Shown in pieces: positions 8,727-16,014 of a stretch of DNA of 64,000 nucleotides (positions are counted from its first letter, which is position 1; every line of letters begins with the position of its first letter). The DNA is from FEN-1073 sp963780865 (GTDB lineage: Bacteria; Chloroflexota; Anaerolineae; Anaerolineales; RBG-16-64-43), in the NCBI GenBank assembly GCA_963780865.1, contig CAWADT010000026.1, positions 186,001 through 250,000 of the forward strand, in the 5' to 3' direction. The notes under the pieces are model-generated. The model saw nothing but the letters and a program-made list of their open reading frames with translations, was not told the DNA's origin and made no database searches. The translations under genes and the position numbers were made by a program.

Positions 8727-9086
8727 ATGAACAATTTCCCTGAGTTTATGAGGAATCCCATCAATAAAGTCCACGCGACCTCGGATTACGTCGCCGGGTT
8801 GGAGGGCTACGTGTTCGACGGCGCGGACGGCAGCCAGATCGCCTTCTGGACCTGCCGCGACGGCGGGGTGGCCGCCGAACACACCCATCCCTTCGACGAA
8901 TATATGGTCGTGGTGCAGGGGCAGTATACGCTGTGCATGGGGAGCAAACGCTTCCCGTTGCGCGCGGGGGATGAATTCCTTGTTCCCAAGGGGGTGCCGC
9001 ATTTCGGCGACCGGATCCCCGGCACGCGCACCATCCACGCCTTCGGGGGGAAACGCGCGCAGCGCGAGTCCGAGGTTAAAAGCTGA
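8727..9086 (+). CDS. Cupin-domain protein
   Basis: A 119-residue single cupin barrel. Metal-binding motif 1 is seen as EHTHPFDEYMVVVQGQYTL, where the H-x-H and the following Glu are the usual ligands. Motif 2 is FPLRAGDEFLVPKGVPHFG with the last His ligand. It would bind Mn, Fe or Zn and may act on sugars or as a small sensor. GGAGGAG precedes the ATG at 8727. The CE7 esterase gene starts 5 bp after its stop, so the two are almost certainly co-transcribed. Confidence 0.85.
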   Translation: MNNFPEFMRNPINKVHATSDYVAGLEGYVFDGADGSQIAFWTCRDGGVAAEHTHPFDEYMVVVQGQYTLCMGSKRFPLRAGDEFLVPKGVPHFGDRIPGTRTIHAFGGKRAQRESEVKS

Positions 9087-9091
9087 CGCCT

Positions 9092-10066
9092 ATGCCGCTG
9101 ACCTTTGATTTCACCCTGGAAGAATGCAAAAAGTACCCGGGATCCAACCCGCGCCCGGCCGATTTTGACAAGTTTTGGGATGCGTCGCTTGAGGAAATGC
9201 GGTCGCTCGATCCCCACCTCGAACTCCGGCCCGCGGAATTCCACGCCGCCGAAGCCGAATGCTTTGACATGTATTTCACCGGTGTGGAGGGAGCGCGCAT
9301 TCATGCCAAATTCCTGCGGCCGGCAAACAAAAAAGGTCCGCATCCCGCCTTGCTGATCTTCCACGGCTATAGTACGGACTCGGGCGATTGGTCCGACAAG
9401 CTGGCCTATGTTTCGCAGGGGTTTTCCGTGGCGGCGTTGGATGTCCGCGGGCAGGCAGGGCCGTCGGAGGATCGCGGCATCGTCAGCGGCAACACCCTCC
9501 ACGGCCACATCATCCGCGGGCTCGACGACGCGCTGCGCGGCCATCCGCAGAAGCTGCTCTTCCGCCAGATTTTTCTCGACACGGCGGAGCTTGCAAAAAT
9601 CGTTCTGGAGATGCCGGATGTGGACCCCGCCCGCGTGGGCGCCACCGGCTGGAGCCAGGGCGGAGGGTTGACGGTGGCCTGCGCCGCGCTCGAGCCGCGC
9701 ATCCGGCGGGCGGCGCCGGTGTATCCTTTCCTGAGCGATTACCTGCGGGTGTGGGAGATGGACGAGGCGAAGGACGCGTACGTGGAAATCAAGGATTACT
9801 TCCGCCATGCGAATCCGCGGCATGAGGACGAAGCGAAAGTGTTCGAAACGCTCGGGTACATCGACATCCAGCACCTCGCCCCGCGCATCCGGGCCGACGT
9901 GCTGTGGAGCATCGGACTGATGGATCAGGTTTGCCCGCCTTCCAGCCAGTTCGCCGCATACAATAAAATCCAATCCAAGAAGCAGATGGACATCTATCCG
10001 GATTTTGTCCATGAGCACATTCCCGGCGCGAGCGACAGGATTTTTTCTTTCCTGACGGGGATGTAG
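9092..10066 (+). CDS. CE7-family acetyl xylan esterase / cephalosporin-C deacetylase
   Basis: A 324-residue alpha/beta hydrolase of carbohydrate esterase family 7. The three CE7 signatures are visible: VRGQ at 118-121, GWSQGG with nucleophile S188, and HE at 307-308. The catalytic triad is S188, D278 (SIGLMDQVCPP) and H307. Family enzymes remove acetyl groups from short xylo-oligosaccharides and other acetylated sugars, usually in the cytoplasm as hexamers. There is no signal peptide, which agrees. The preceding cupin gene is 5 bp upstream, suggesting a carbohydrate-related transcription unit. Confidence 0.9.
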   Translation: MPLTFDFTLEECKKYPGSNPRPADFDKFWDASLEEMRSLDPHLELRPAEFHAAEAECFDMYFTGVEGARIHAKFLRPANKKGPHPALLIFHGYSTDSGDWSDKLAYVSQGFSVAALDVRGQAGPSEDRGIVSGNTLHGHIIRGLDDALRGHPQKLLFRQIFLDTAELAKIVLEMPDVDPARVGATGWSQGGGLTVACAALEPRIRRAAPVYPFLSDYLRVWEMDEAKDAYVEIKDYFRHANPRHEDEAKVFETLGYIDIQHLAPRIRADVLWSIGLMDQVCPPSSQFAAYNKIQSKKQMDIYPDFVHEHIPGASDRIFSFLTGM

Positions 10067-10121
10067 CGGGTGGTTTTCCGTCTGCGATATAATGTCCGAG
10101 TTGTAGGCGCGATTTATTTTC

Positions 10122-10176
10122 TGTAGCCGCGATCGGCGATCGCGGCTACAATCCAAGGCCGATCGCGGCTACAATT
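10122..10176. repeat. Palindromic intergenic element (GCGATC-stem version) plus a half copy
   Basis: tgtagccgcgatcg pairs with cgatcgcggctaca at 10122-10150. A half copy, ggccgatcgcggctacaat, follows at 10157-10175, and a decayed third piece (gaccaatcgcgg) lies at 10182. Same family as the elements at 4003, 14712, 15326, 15907 and 15951. It lies between the CE7 and epimerase genes. Confidence 0.8.
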
Positions 10177-10221
10177 CCTAGACCAATCGCGGACAGAATC
10201 AATCCGATCAATGGAGAAGAT

Positions 10222-11214
10222 ATGGCACCCAAAAAAGTATTAGTCACCGGAGCCGGCGGGTTCATCGGCCATCATCTGGTGAAGCGGCTGAAGAAGGAAG
10301 GCTTTTGGGTTCGCGGGGTGGATATCAAAGAACCGGAATACGAGCCGTCTCCGGCGGACGAATTCGAGATCCTGGATTTGCGCCGGTGGGATAACTGCCT
10401 GCAGGCGACGCGCGGGATCGAGGAAATGTACGGTCTCGCGGCCGACATGGGCGGGATGGGATTCATCTCCAAGTTCCATGCCCAGATCCTGCATAACAAC
10501 ATTCTCATCAACACCCATTCGCTCGAGGCGGCGCGCATCAACGGCATCCGCCGCTACCTGTTCAGCTCCTCGGCCTGCGTCTACCCCGAATTCAAACAGA
10601 CCGACGTGCACTCGCCCGCGCTCAAGGAGGAGGATGCCTACCCGGCCCAGCCGCAAGACGCCTACGGCTGGGAAAAACTCGTCACCGAGCGGCTGTGTAT
10701 GCATTACCGCGAGCAGTTCGGCATAGAAACGCACGTCGTCCGCTTCCACAACATGTTCGGACCGCTCGGGAAATGGGAGGGCGGCCGGGAGAAAGCGCCC
10801 GCCGCGCTCTCGCGCAAGGTGGCGGTGGCCAAACTCAAAGGCGAGCAGTCGATCGAGATCTGGGGCGACGGCGAACAGACCCGCACCTTCTGCTACGTCG
10901 ACGACTGCGTCGAGGGGATCCGCCGGCTGATGGACTTAGATTTCCACGGACCGGTCAACCTCGGGCAGGACCGGCTGGTGAGCATCAACGAGCTGGCGGA
11001 TATGATCATGAAAATTGCCGGCGTCAAACTGGAAAAGAAGCACGTCGCAGGCGCCTTGGGCGTGCGCGGACGGAATTCCGACAACACCCTGGTGCGTAAA
11101 ATGCTCCAATGGGAGCCGAAGGTAACGCTCGAGGAAGGGCTCACGCGCACCTATACCTGGATCGAAGGGCGGGTGAAGGCGCGAATGGCCGAGGGTAAGC
11201 CGGTCGAGTCGTGA
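10222..11214 (+). CDS. GDP-mannose 3,5-epimerase-like sugar-nucleotide epimerase
   Basis: A 330-residue extended short-chain dehydrogenase. The NAD loop is VTGAGGFIG at 8-16. The signature segments match plant GDP-mannose 3,5-epimerase closely: AADMGGMGFIS at 73-83, LEAARINGIRRYLFSSSACV at 101-120, the YPEFKQ motif, AQPQDAYGWEK, GGREKAPAA and GVRGRNSDNTL. The catalytic residues of that enzyme are all present: C119, the Y148/K152 pair and K191. The product would be GDP-L-galactose and/or GDP-L-gulose from GDP-mannose. No ascorbate genes are nearby, so use in a cell-surface polysaccharide is more likely (inference). It stands alone, preceded by a palindromic repeat. Confidence 0.85.
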   Translation: MAPKKVLVTGAGGFIGHHLVKRLKKEGFWVRGVDIKEPEYEPSPADEFEILDLRRWDNCLQATRGIEEMYGLAADMGGMGFISKFHAQILHNNILINTHSLEAARINGIRRYLFSSSACVYPEFKQTDVHSPALKEEDAYPAQPQDAYGWEKLVTERLCMHYREQFGIETHVVRFHNMFGPLGKWEGGREKAPAALSRKVAVAKLKGEQSIEIWGDGEQTRTFCYVDDCVEGIRRLMDLDFHGPVNLGQDRLVSINELADMIMKIAGVKLEKKHVAGALGVRGRNSDNTLVRKMLQWEPKVTLEEGLTRTYTWIEGRVKARMAEGKPVES

Positions 11215-11269
11215 TATACTGCGCGCGAACGACCCGGTAAAGAGAGCGGATCAACGAAAGGGGGAGGAT

Positions 11270-14182
11270 ATGAAGCGAGGGGGAGGATATTTTCTATTGG
11301 CGCTTGTTTTCTGTTTGCTGCTGAGCGCTTTTACCGCATCCATCCGAGCTTTGCCAAAGGAATCCGAGACGGAATCGGCCACGCCGACCGTTTCGGATTT
11401 TTTCTTGCCTACTCCGCCCGAAACGGAAACTTTGACTCCCGCCGAGACGCTATCGGCAACCGATCCGGCAGCTGAAACCCCGAGCGAGACGATCGAAACG
11501 GCGCTGATCGAAACCTTCACCGAGACGCTGCTTCCGACGCTGACCTCCACGGTTTCCGAATCGCCGACCGAAACGCCGACGCCAACGCCGACCGAAACGC
11601 CTGCCGCCACGGCCACATCCACTTCCACCGAATTGCGGACGCCAACGCCGACAGAAACGCCTGCCGCCACGGCCACCTCCACTTCCAGCGAAACGCCCAC
11701 GCCGACGCCGACCAACACTTCGACGGCGACGGCCTCTTCCGCCTGGGTGGTGATCAGCGAAGTGGCCTGGGCGGGCACGGCGGCGTCTTCCACCGACGAG
11801 TGGATCGAACTATGGAACCCGGGAGCGTCGGATATGGATCTGGCGGGTTGGATGCTCACCGACGGCGGGGATATTCGCATCAACCTGAGCGGAACTATCG
11901 GCGCCGGCGGATTCTATCTGTTGGAACGCACCGACGATACCACCGTCGGTAACATCGCGGCCGATCAAATTTATTCGGGGGCGCTCTCGAATTCCGGCGA
12001 GTCGCTTTTCTTGTACGATCCGTCCGGAAAGATTGAGGATTCCGCCAACGGCGACGGCGGTCCGTGGCCGGCGGGAAGCGCCGCAACGTTTGCGACGATG
12101 GAGCGCACGGGGCCCGGTCCCGCCTCGGATTCTTCCTGGTGCACGAGCGACGGTGTGCACCGCAGCGGCCAGGACGCCAATGGCAATCCGATCAACGGCA
12201 CGCCGCGCCAATCCTTTTCGGGATTTTGCGCCGCGCCGACGCCCAGCCGGACGCCGACCCGGACGCCGACCGGGACCCGGACAACCTCGCCGACCCCCAC
12301 CGCCACCGGATCCGAGACGGTTACCCCGACGGCGACCGCGACTCCGACGGTGACACCAACGGCGACTTTGTCGCCAACGGGGGCAAGCTATCCTCCCCAA
12401 AGCGTGATCATCAGCGAGGTGGCCTGGGCCGGCACGGCGGCTTCTTCCTCCGACGAGTGGATCGAACTGTGGAATCCCGGCTCTGCCGCGATCGACCTTG
12501 CTGGTTGGACGCTGACCGACGGCGGCGATATCCACGTCGCGCTGGGCGGAACCATCGGTGCGGGAGGATTTTTCCTCCTCGAGCGCACCAGCGATAGCAC
12601 CGTGAGCGACATCCCCGCGGATCAAATCTACACCGGCAGCCTTGGCAACGGCGGTGAAATTCTCCGGCTTTCGGATCCATCCGGCAGCCTGATCGACACG
12701 GCCAACGGCAACGGAGGGTCCTGGCCGGCGGGATCCTCCGCGCCCGTATCCCTCAGCATGGAGCGCATTTCCGACGGCGCGGAATCCGACGCCTCGTGGT
12801 GCTCCAATGACGGGCTGCATCGAAATGCCAGGGATGCGGCGGGGAATCCGATTAACGGCACACCGCGGTCCGCCTTCTCCGGTTTCTGCGGGGACGCGAC
12901 GCCGACCCGCACTCCAACTCCGACCCGCACCGTGACCGGCACTCCGGTTTCCTTTCCGGGACATTCAGTGGTGATTAATGAAGTGGCCTGGGCCGGTACG
13001 GCGGCCAGCGCCGACGACGAATGGATCGAACTTTGGAATCCCGGTTCGGAATCGACCCCCCTGGACGGGTGGGTGCTCGCGGACGGAAACGATATCGAAA
13101 TTCATTTGGCGGGATCGGTCGGGCCGGGCGAATATTTTCTCCTCGAGCGCGGGGGAGACGACACGGTGAGCGATATGGCCGCGAACCAGATTTACACCGG
13201 CGCGCTCTCGAATTCCGGCGAGGAGCTGACCCTCCGGGATCCGGCCGGAAACACCATCGACCGCGCGGGCGGCGCGCGATGGCCGGCGGGCGCCGCGTCT
13301 CCCGAGTACGCCAGCATGGAGCGCGCGACGATCGATCCGCCCGGCTGGCTGACCAACACGGGCTTCGTCACCAACGGCCGCGACGCGCGCGGCGGCCCGA
13401 TCCGCGGCACGCCCGGAAGGCCCAACAGCGCGCTCTTCCCCACCCCGAGCCCGACCAAAATCCCCAGGGGAGTATTAATCAACGAGTTTGTTCCCAAACC
13501 CGGCAGCGATTGGAACCACGACGGGAGCGTGGATTACTACGACGAATTCATCGAGCTGCTCAACACCAATTCCATCCCGATCGATCTGGGCGGATGGATG
13601 CTCGACGATCGCTTAAACGGGGGCAGCCATCCGTACACGATCCACCCTGGAACCACGATCCATCCGAGGGAGCACCTGGTGTTCTTTCGCAGCCAGACGC
13701 ATCTCGCGCTCAACGACGAGGGCGACGGAGTGTGGTTGCTGGCGCCGGACGGCCGCGCGGTGGATGGAACGCTCTACACCCGCACGCGCTGGCCCGACAA
13801 CGGCTGGGACCGCTTCCCGGACGGGGAAGGCAAACTACGGCTCGGTTTCCCGCCGACGCCGGGGGAGCCGAACCGTCTGCCGCCTGACCTGTTGATTCCG
13901 AAATCCGCGCCGCAGGTTGTGATCGCCGAGGGATGGCGTACGGTGGATTGCGCCTCCAACGCTCGACCGCTCGCGGTGGGCGGAGGATTTCTCACCACCG
14001 GCGGGGAAGAATCGGTCCGGATGGCTGAATCGTACGGATGGTTTGCGTGGTGGAATGGAGCATGCTACGCCTGGACTGCCCCGCGGATATTCTGGAGGCC
14101 GCTGGATCCCATGAAAATTCCCGAAGTGGGATCCTCGGGCTTCGGGCTGGGGTGGTGGTGGGAATCATGGTATCTGCAATAG
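11270..14182 (+). CDS. Secreted four-domain lamin-tail (LTD) protein with Thr/Pro linkers
   Basis: A 970-residue exported protein. Residues 1-29 form a signal peptide (FLLALVFCLLLSAFTASIRA). Residues ~30-157 are a long Thr/Pro/Glu linker rich in PTPTETP-like repeats. Four lamin-tail domains follow, each opening with a V-I-x-E-V-A-W-A-G-type strand and an EWIELWNP motif: about 158-320, 378-545, 567-725 and 734-865. The fourth has calcium-like DWNHDGSVDYYDEFIEL. The last ~100 residues are unusual and Trp/Gly-rich, ending GLGWWWESWYLQ. LTD domains in bacteria are found on surface nucleases and adhesins; no catalytic domain is seen here. The 3' end has a duplicated relic at 14927-15310. GGGGGAGG precedes the start. 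Confidence 0.85.
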   Translation: MKRGGGYFLLALVFCLLLSAFTASIRALPKESETESATPTVSDFFLPTPPETETLTPAETLSATDPAAETPSETIETALIETFTETLLPTLTSTVSESPTETPTPTPTETPAATATSTSTELRTPTPTETPAATATSTSSETPTPTPTNTSTATASSAWVVISEVAWAGTAASSTDEWIELWNPGASDMDLAGWMLTDGGDIRINLSGTIGAGGFYLLERTDDTTVGNIAADQIYSGALSNSGESLFLYDPSGKIEDSANGDGGPWPAGSAATFATMERTGPGPASDSSWCTSDGVHRSGQDANGNPINGTPRQSFSGFCAAPTPSRTPTRTPTGTRTTSPTPTATGSETVTPTATATPTVTPTATLSPTGASYPPQSVIISEVAWAGTAASSSDEWIELWNPGSAAIDLAGWTLTDGGDIHVALGGTIGAGGFFLLERTSDSTVSDIPADQIYTGSLGNGGEILRLSDPSGSLIDTANGNGGSWPAGSSAPVSLSMERISDGAESDASWCSNDGLHRNARDAAGNPINGTPRSAFSGFCGDATPTRTPTPTRTVTGTPVSFPGHSVVINEVAWAGTAASADDEWIELWNPGSESTPLDGWVLADGNDIEIHLAGSVGPGEYFLLERGGDDTVSDMAANQIYTGALSNSGEELTLRDPAGNTIDRAGGARWPAGAASPEYASMERATIDPPGWLTNTGFVTNGRDARGGPIRGTPGRPNSALFPTPSPTKIPRGVLINEFVPKPGSDWNHDGSVDYYDEFIELLNTNSIPIDLGGWMLDDRLNGGSHPYTIHPGTTIHPREHLVFFRSQTHLALNDEGDGVWLLAPDGRAVDGTLYTRTRWPDNGWDRFPDGEGKLRLGFPPTPGEPNRLPPDLLIPKSAPQVVIAEGWRTVDCASNARPLAVGGGFLTTGGEESVRMAESYGWFAWWNGACYAWTAPRIFWRPLDPMKIPEVGSSGFGLGWWWESWYLQ

Positions 14183-14315
14183 TCATCCGGGAGCGTTACA
14201 GGAATATGACATTCGACGAAAAAATCAGGACGAATTGCACTAGTACTTCTTTCCTATCCACCCCAAAATGAGGATACTCGATCGGGTATTTTCTCTTTAT
14301 TTGATGGAGTTTTCG

Positions 14316-14702
14316 ATGGCGGATGTGTTGGTTGTGGACGACGATGCCGATACCTTGAAATTGGTGACGTTTATTTTATGTCGAGCGGGCCATTCCGTTC
14401 TGCAGGTGCAGCGGGGGACCGATGTACTCACGCAGGTCGTTACGAACCATCCGGACGCCGTCATACTGGACATCATGCTCCCGGATCTCGATGGTTTTTC
14501 CATCGCCAAAAAGATCCGCGTTACGATGCCGAATCCTCCCCCGATTCTGTTCTTCACGGCGCTCGACATGCCTGAGGATCAGGCGACCAGCCGCACCCTC
14601 GGTGACGGATACCTCGTGAAACCCGTACGCAGTAATACGCTCTTGGAGGCGGTGCGCAAGGTCCTCGAGGTGGGCGCCCAAAAGCATAGGGCGCTGAATT
14701 AA
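14316..14702 (+). CDS. Receiver-only response regulator, copy 1
   Basis: A 128-residue protein consisting of one CheY-like receiver domain. The acidic pocket is VVDDDADT, the phospho-acceptor Asp is in AVILDIMLPDLDGFS, the switch Thr lies in ILFFTALD and the Lys in GYLVKPVR. There is no output domain, so it would act by protein-protein contact or be a phosphate sink. Its cognate kinase is not in the window. A GGAG at 14305-14308 supports the ATG at 14316. A close paralogue lies at 15497-15889, and both belong to a tandem duplication that also copied neighbouring gene ends. Confidence 0.9.
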   Translation: MADVLVVDDDADTLKLVTFILCRAGHSVLQVQRGTDVLTQVVTNHPDAVILDIMLPDLDGFSIAKKIRVTMPNPPPILFFTALDMPEDQATSRTLGDGYLVKPVRSNTLLEAVRKVLEVGAQKHRALN

Positions 14703-14711
14703 ATAAAATCC

Positions 14712-14732
14712 GCCGCGACCAACGGTCGCGGC
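14712..14732. repeat. Palindromic intergenic element (GCGACC-stem version)
   Basis: gccgcgacc pairs with ggtcgcggc across a 3-base loop, followed by a short T run. It lies just after the first response regulator and could be its terminator. It is the same element family as 10122 and 15907, with a different but compensated stem. Confidence 0.75.
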
Positions 14733-14822
14733 TGCGTTTTGTTAAGAGGAAAATCTTCGGGGCTTGCGGCGCCTTGGAGAAACTATGTGGACACGATCGC
14801 CGATCGCGCCCACATTTTTTTC

Positions 14823-14926
14823 TTAATCCACCGCGCACGTTTCGCGGACCACGATCACCTTGATCTGCCCCGGATACCGAAAGCCTTACTCGATTCTGGC
14901 GCGCCACGTAGAGCGCCAGCCGCAAC
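14823..14926 (-). pseudogene. Relic of the 3' end of rny (duplicated fragment)
   Basis: Read on the minus strand this DNA gives ARIE-stop-GFRYPGQIKV, then IVVRETCAVD and a stop. The intact rny end at 16015-16110 reads ARKVEEGLQYPGQIKV, then TVIRETRAVDYAK. The fragment covers only the last ~35 codons, has an internal stop and no start. It is therefore a non-functional leftover of a tandem duplication. It is joined on its right directly to a lamin-tail gene fragment. Confidence 0.85.
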
Positions 14927-15310
14927 CCGACCCGCACGCTCTCGCCGACGCCCACCCTGACCGAATCGGCGACCGAAACGCCGACGCCGGGTGAGCCGAA
15001 CCGCCTCCCGCCGGACCTGCTGAATCCGAAGAGTGCGCCGCAGGTTGGGATCGCCGAGGGATGGCGTGCGGTGGATTGCGCCTCCAGCGCCCGACCGCTC
15101 GCGGTCGGCGGAGGATTTCTCACCGCCGGCGGGGAAGAATCGATCCGGATGGCTGAATCGTACGGATGGTTTTCGTGGTGGAATGGAGCATGCTACGCCT
15201 GGACGGCCTCGCGGATATTCTGGAGGCCGCTGGATCCCATGAAGATTCCCGAAGTGGGATCCTCGGACTTCGGGCTGGGGTGGTGGTGGGAATCCTGGTA
15301 TTTACAATAA
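14927..15310 (+). pseudogene. Relic of the lamin-tail gene: linker fused to the C-terminal tail
   Basis: The frame reads a Thr/Pro linker (LSPTPTLTESATETPTP) directly followed by GEPNRLPPDLL and the last ~95 residues of the 970-residue neighbour. It ends with the same GLGWWWESWYLQ. All four lamin-tail domains are missing, and no start codon or ribosome site is present in frame. About nine in ten residues of the tail match the intact copy, which shows common origin. Because the tail frame stayed open, an alternative is that it is still read through from somewhere, but no start supports this. Confidence 0.8.
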
Positions 15311-15325
15311 GCAGGGGGTGACCAC

Positions 15326-15352
15326 GCAGCCGGGATCGTCGATCCCGGCTGC
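15326..15352. repeat. Palindromic intergenic element (GGGATC-stem version, GCAG ends)
   Basis: gcagccgggatcg pairs perfectly with cgatcccggctgc around a central t. It lies between the lamin-tail relic and the second response regulator. Confidence 0.75.
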
Positions 15353-15496
15353 CGTATAGGATTCATGACATTCCGCGGGGAGAAGAGGACAATCCGCGCT
15401 GGCGGGTTCGCCCCCTCCTGATTAAAATAAAACTATTGGCCGGATTCCCCTCGGATAGGCGGAATCGATTTAAATTCTGGAGAGAGGGAGCACGCG

Positions 15497-15889
15497 ATGG
15501 CGGAAGTATTGGTTGTGGACGACGATGTCGACACCTTGAAACTGGTGACGCTCATTCTGAGCCGCGCAGGCCACCAGGTGTTGCCGGTGGAGCGCGGGGC
15601 GGATGCGCTCGTGCAAATCGCCAAGAAACGCCCGGACATCCTCCTGCTGGACATCATGCTTCCGGATATGGACGGATTCTCCGTTGCCCAAAAGCTGCGA
15701 ACCACGATGCCCTCTCCGCCGCCGATCCTGTTTTTCTCCGCGCGCGGCTCGCCCGAAGATCAGGTTACCAGCCGCACGCTCGGCGACGGATTTCTGATGA
15801 AACCCGTCCGCTTGACCACGCTGCTGGAGGCGGTGAGCAAGGTGCTGGAAGCGAGCCAGAAAAAAGTGGAGCCGCCGAAAACCGCGTAA
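15497..15889 (+). CDS. Receiver-only response regulator, copy 2
   Basis: A 130-residue single receiver domain, clearly paralogous to the protein at 14316-14702 along its whole length. The acidic pocket is VVDDDVDT, the phospho-acceptor Asp is in ILLLDIMLPDMDGFS, and the Lys is in GFLMKPVR. The switch position is Ser (ILFFSARG) where copy 1 has Thr. The tail adds a Lys-rich KKVEPPKTA. A GGAGAGAGGGAG ribosome site precedes the ATG. No kinase is adjacent. The two copies could receive phosphate from the same kinase and compete (inference). Confidence 0.9.
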   Translation: MAEVLVVDDDVDTLKLVTLILSRAGHQVLPVERGADALVQIAKKRPDILLLDIMLPDMDGFSVAQKLRTTMPSPPPILFFSARGSPEDQVTSRTLGDGFLMKPVRLTTLLEAVSKVLEASQKKVEPPKTA

Positions 15890-15906
15890 CTTTGAGCGAA
15901 TTAAAT

Positions 15907-15979
15907 TGTAGCCGGGGTCGTCGACCCCGGCTACACATATTGTCATGAAATGCAGCCGCGATCGACGATCGCGGCTGCA
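15907..15979. repeat. Two adjacent palindromic intergenic elements
   Basis: Copy A (15907-15935) has the stem tgtagccggggtcg / cgaccccggctaca. Copy B (15951-15979) has tgcagccgcgatcg / cgatcgcggctgca. The arms differ at several positions, yet each stays fully self-complementary. They lie between the convergent ends of the second response regulator and rny, which suits a bidirectional terminator. Confidence 0.8.
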
Positions 15980-16014
15980 TGGTTTATCGTTCGGGCGATA
16001 TTAATGTGTGATTA

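Noticed and set aside
14927..15310. Functional small Trp-rich protein
   Set aside because: No start codon or ribosome site in frame, and the sequence is plainly a copy of the lamin-tail gene end.
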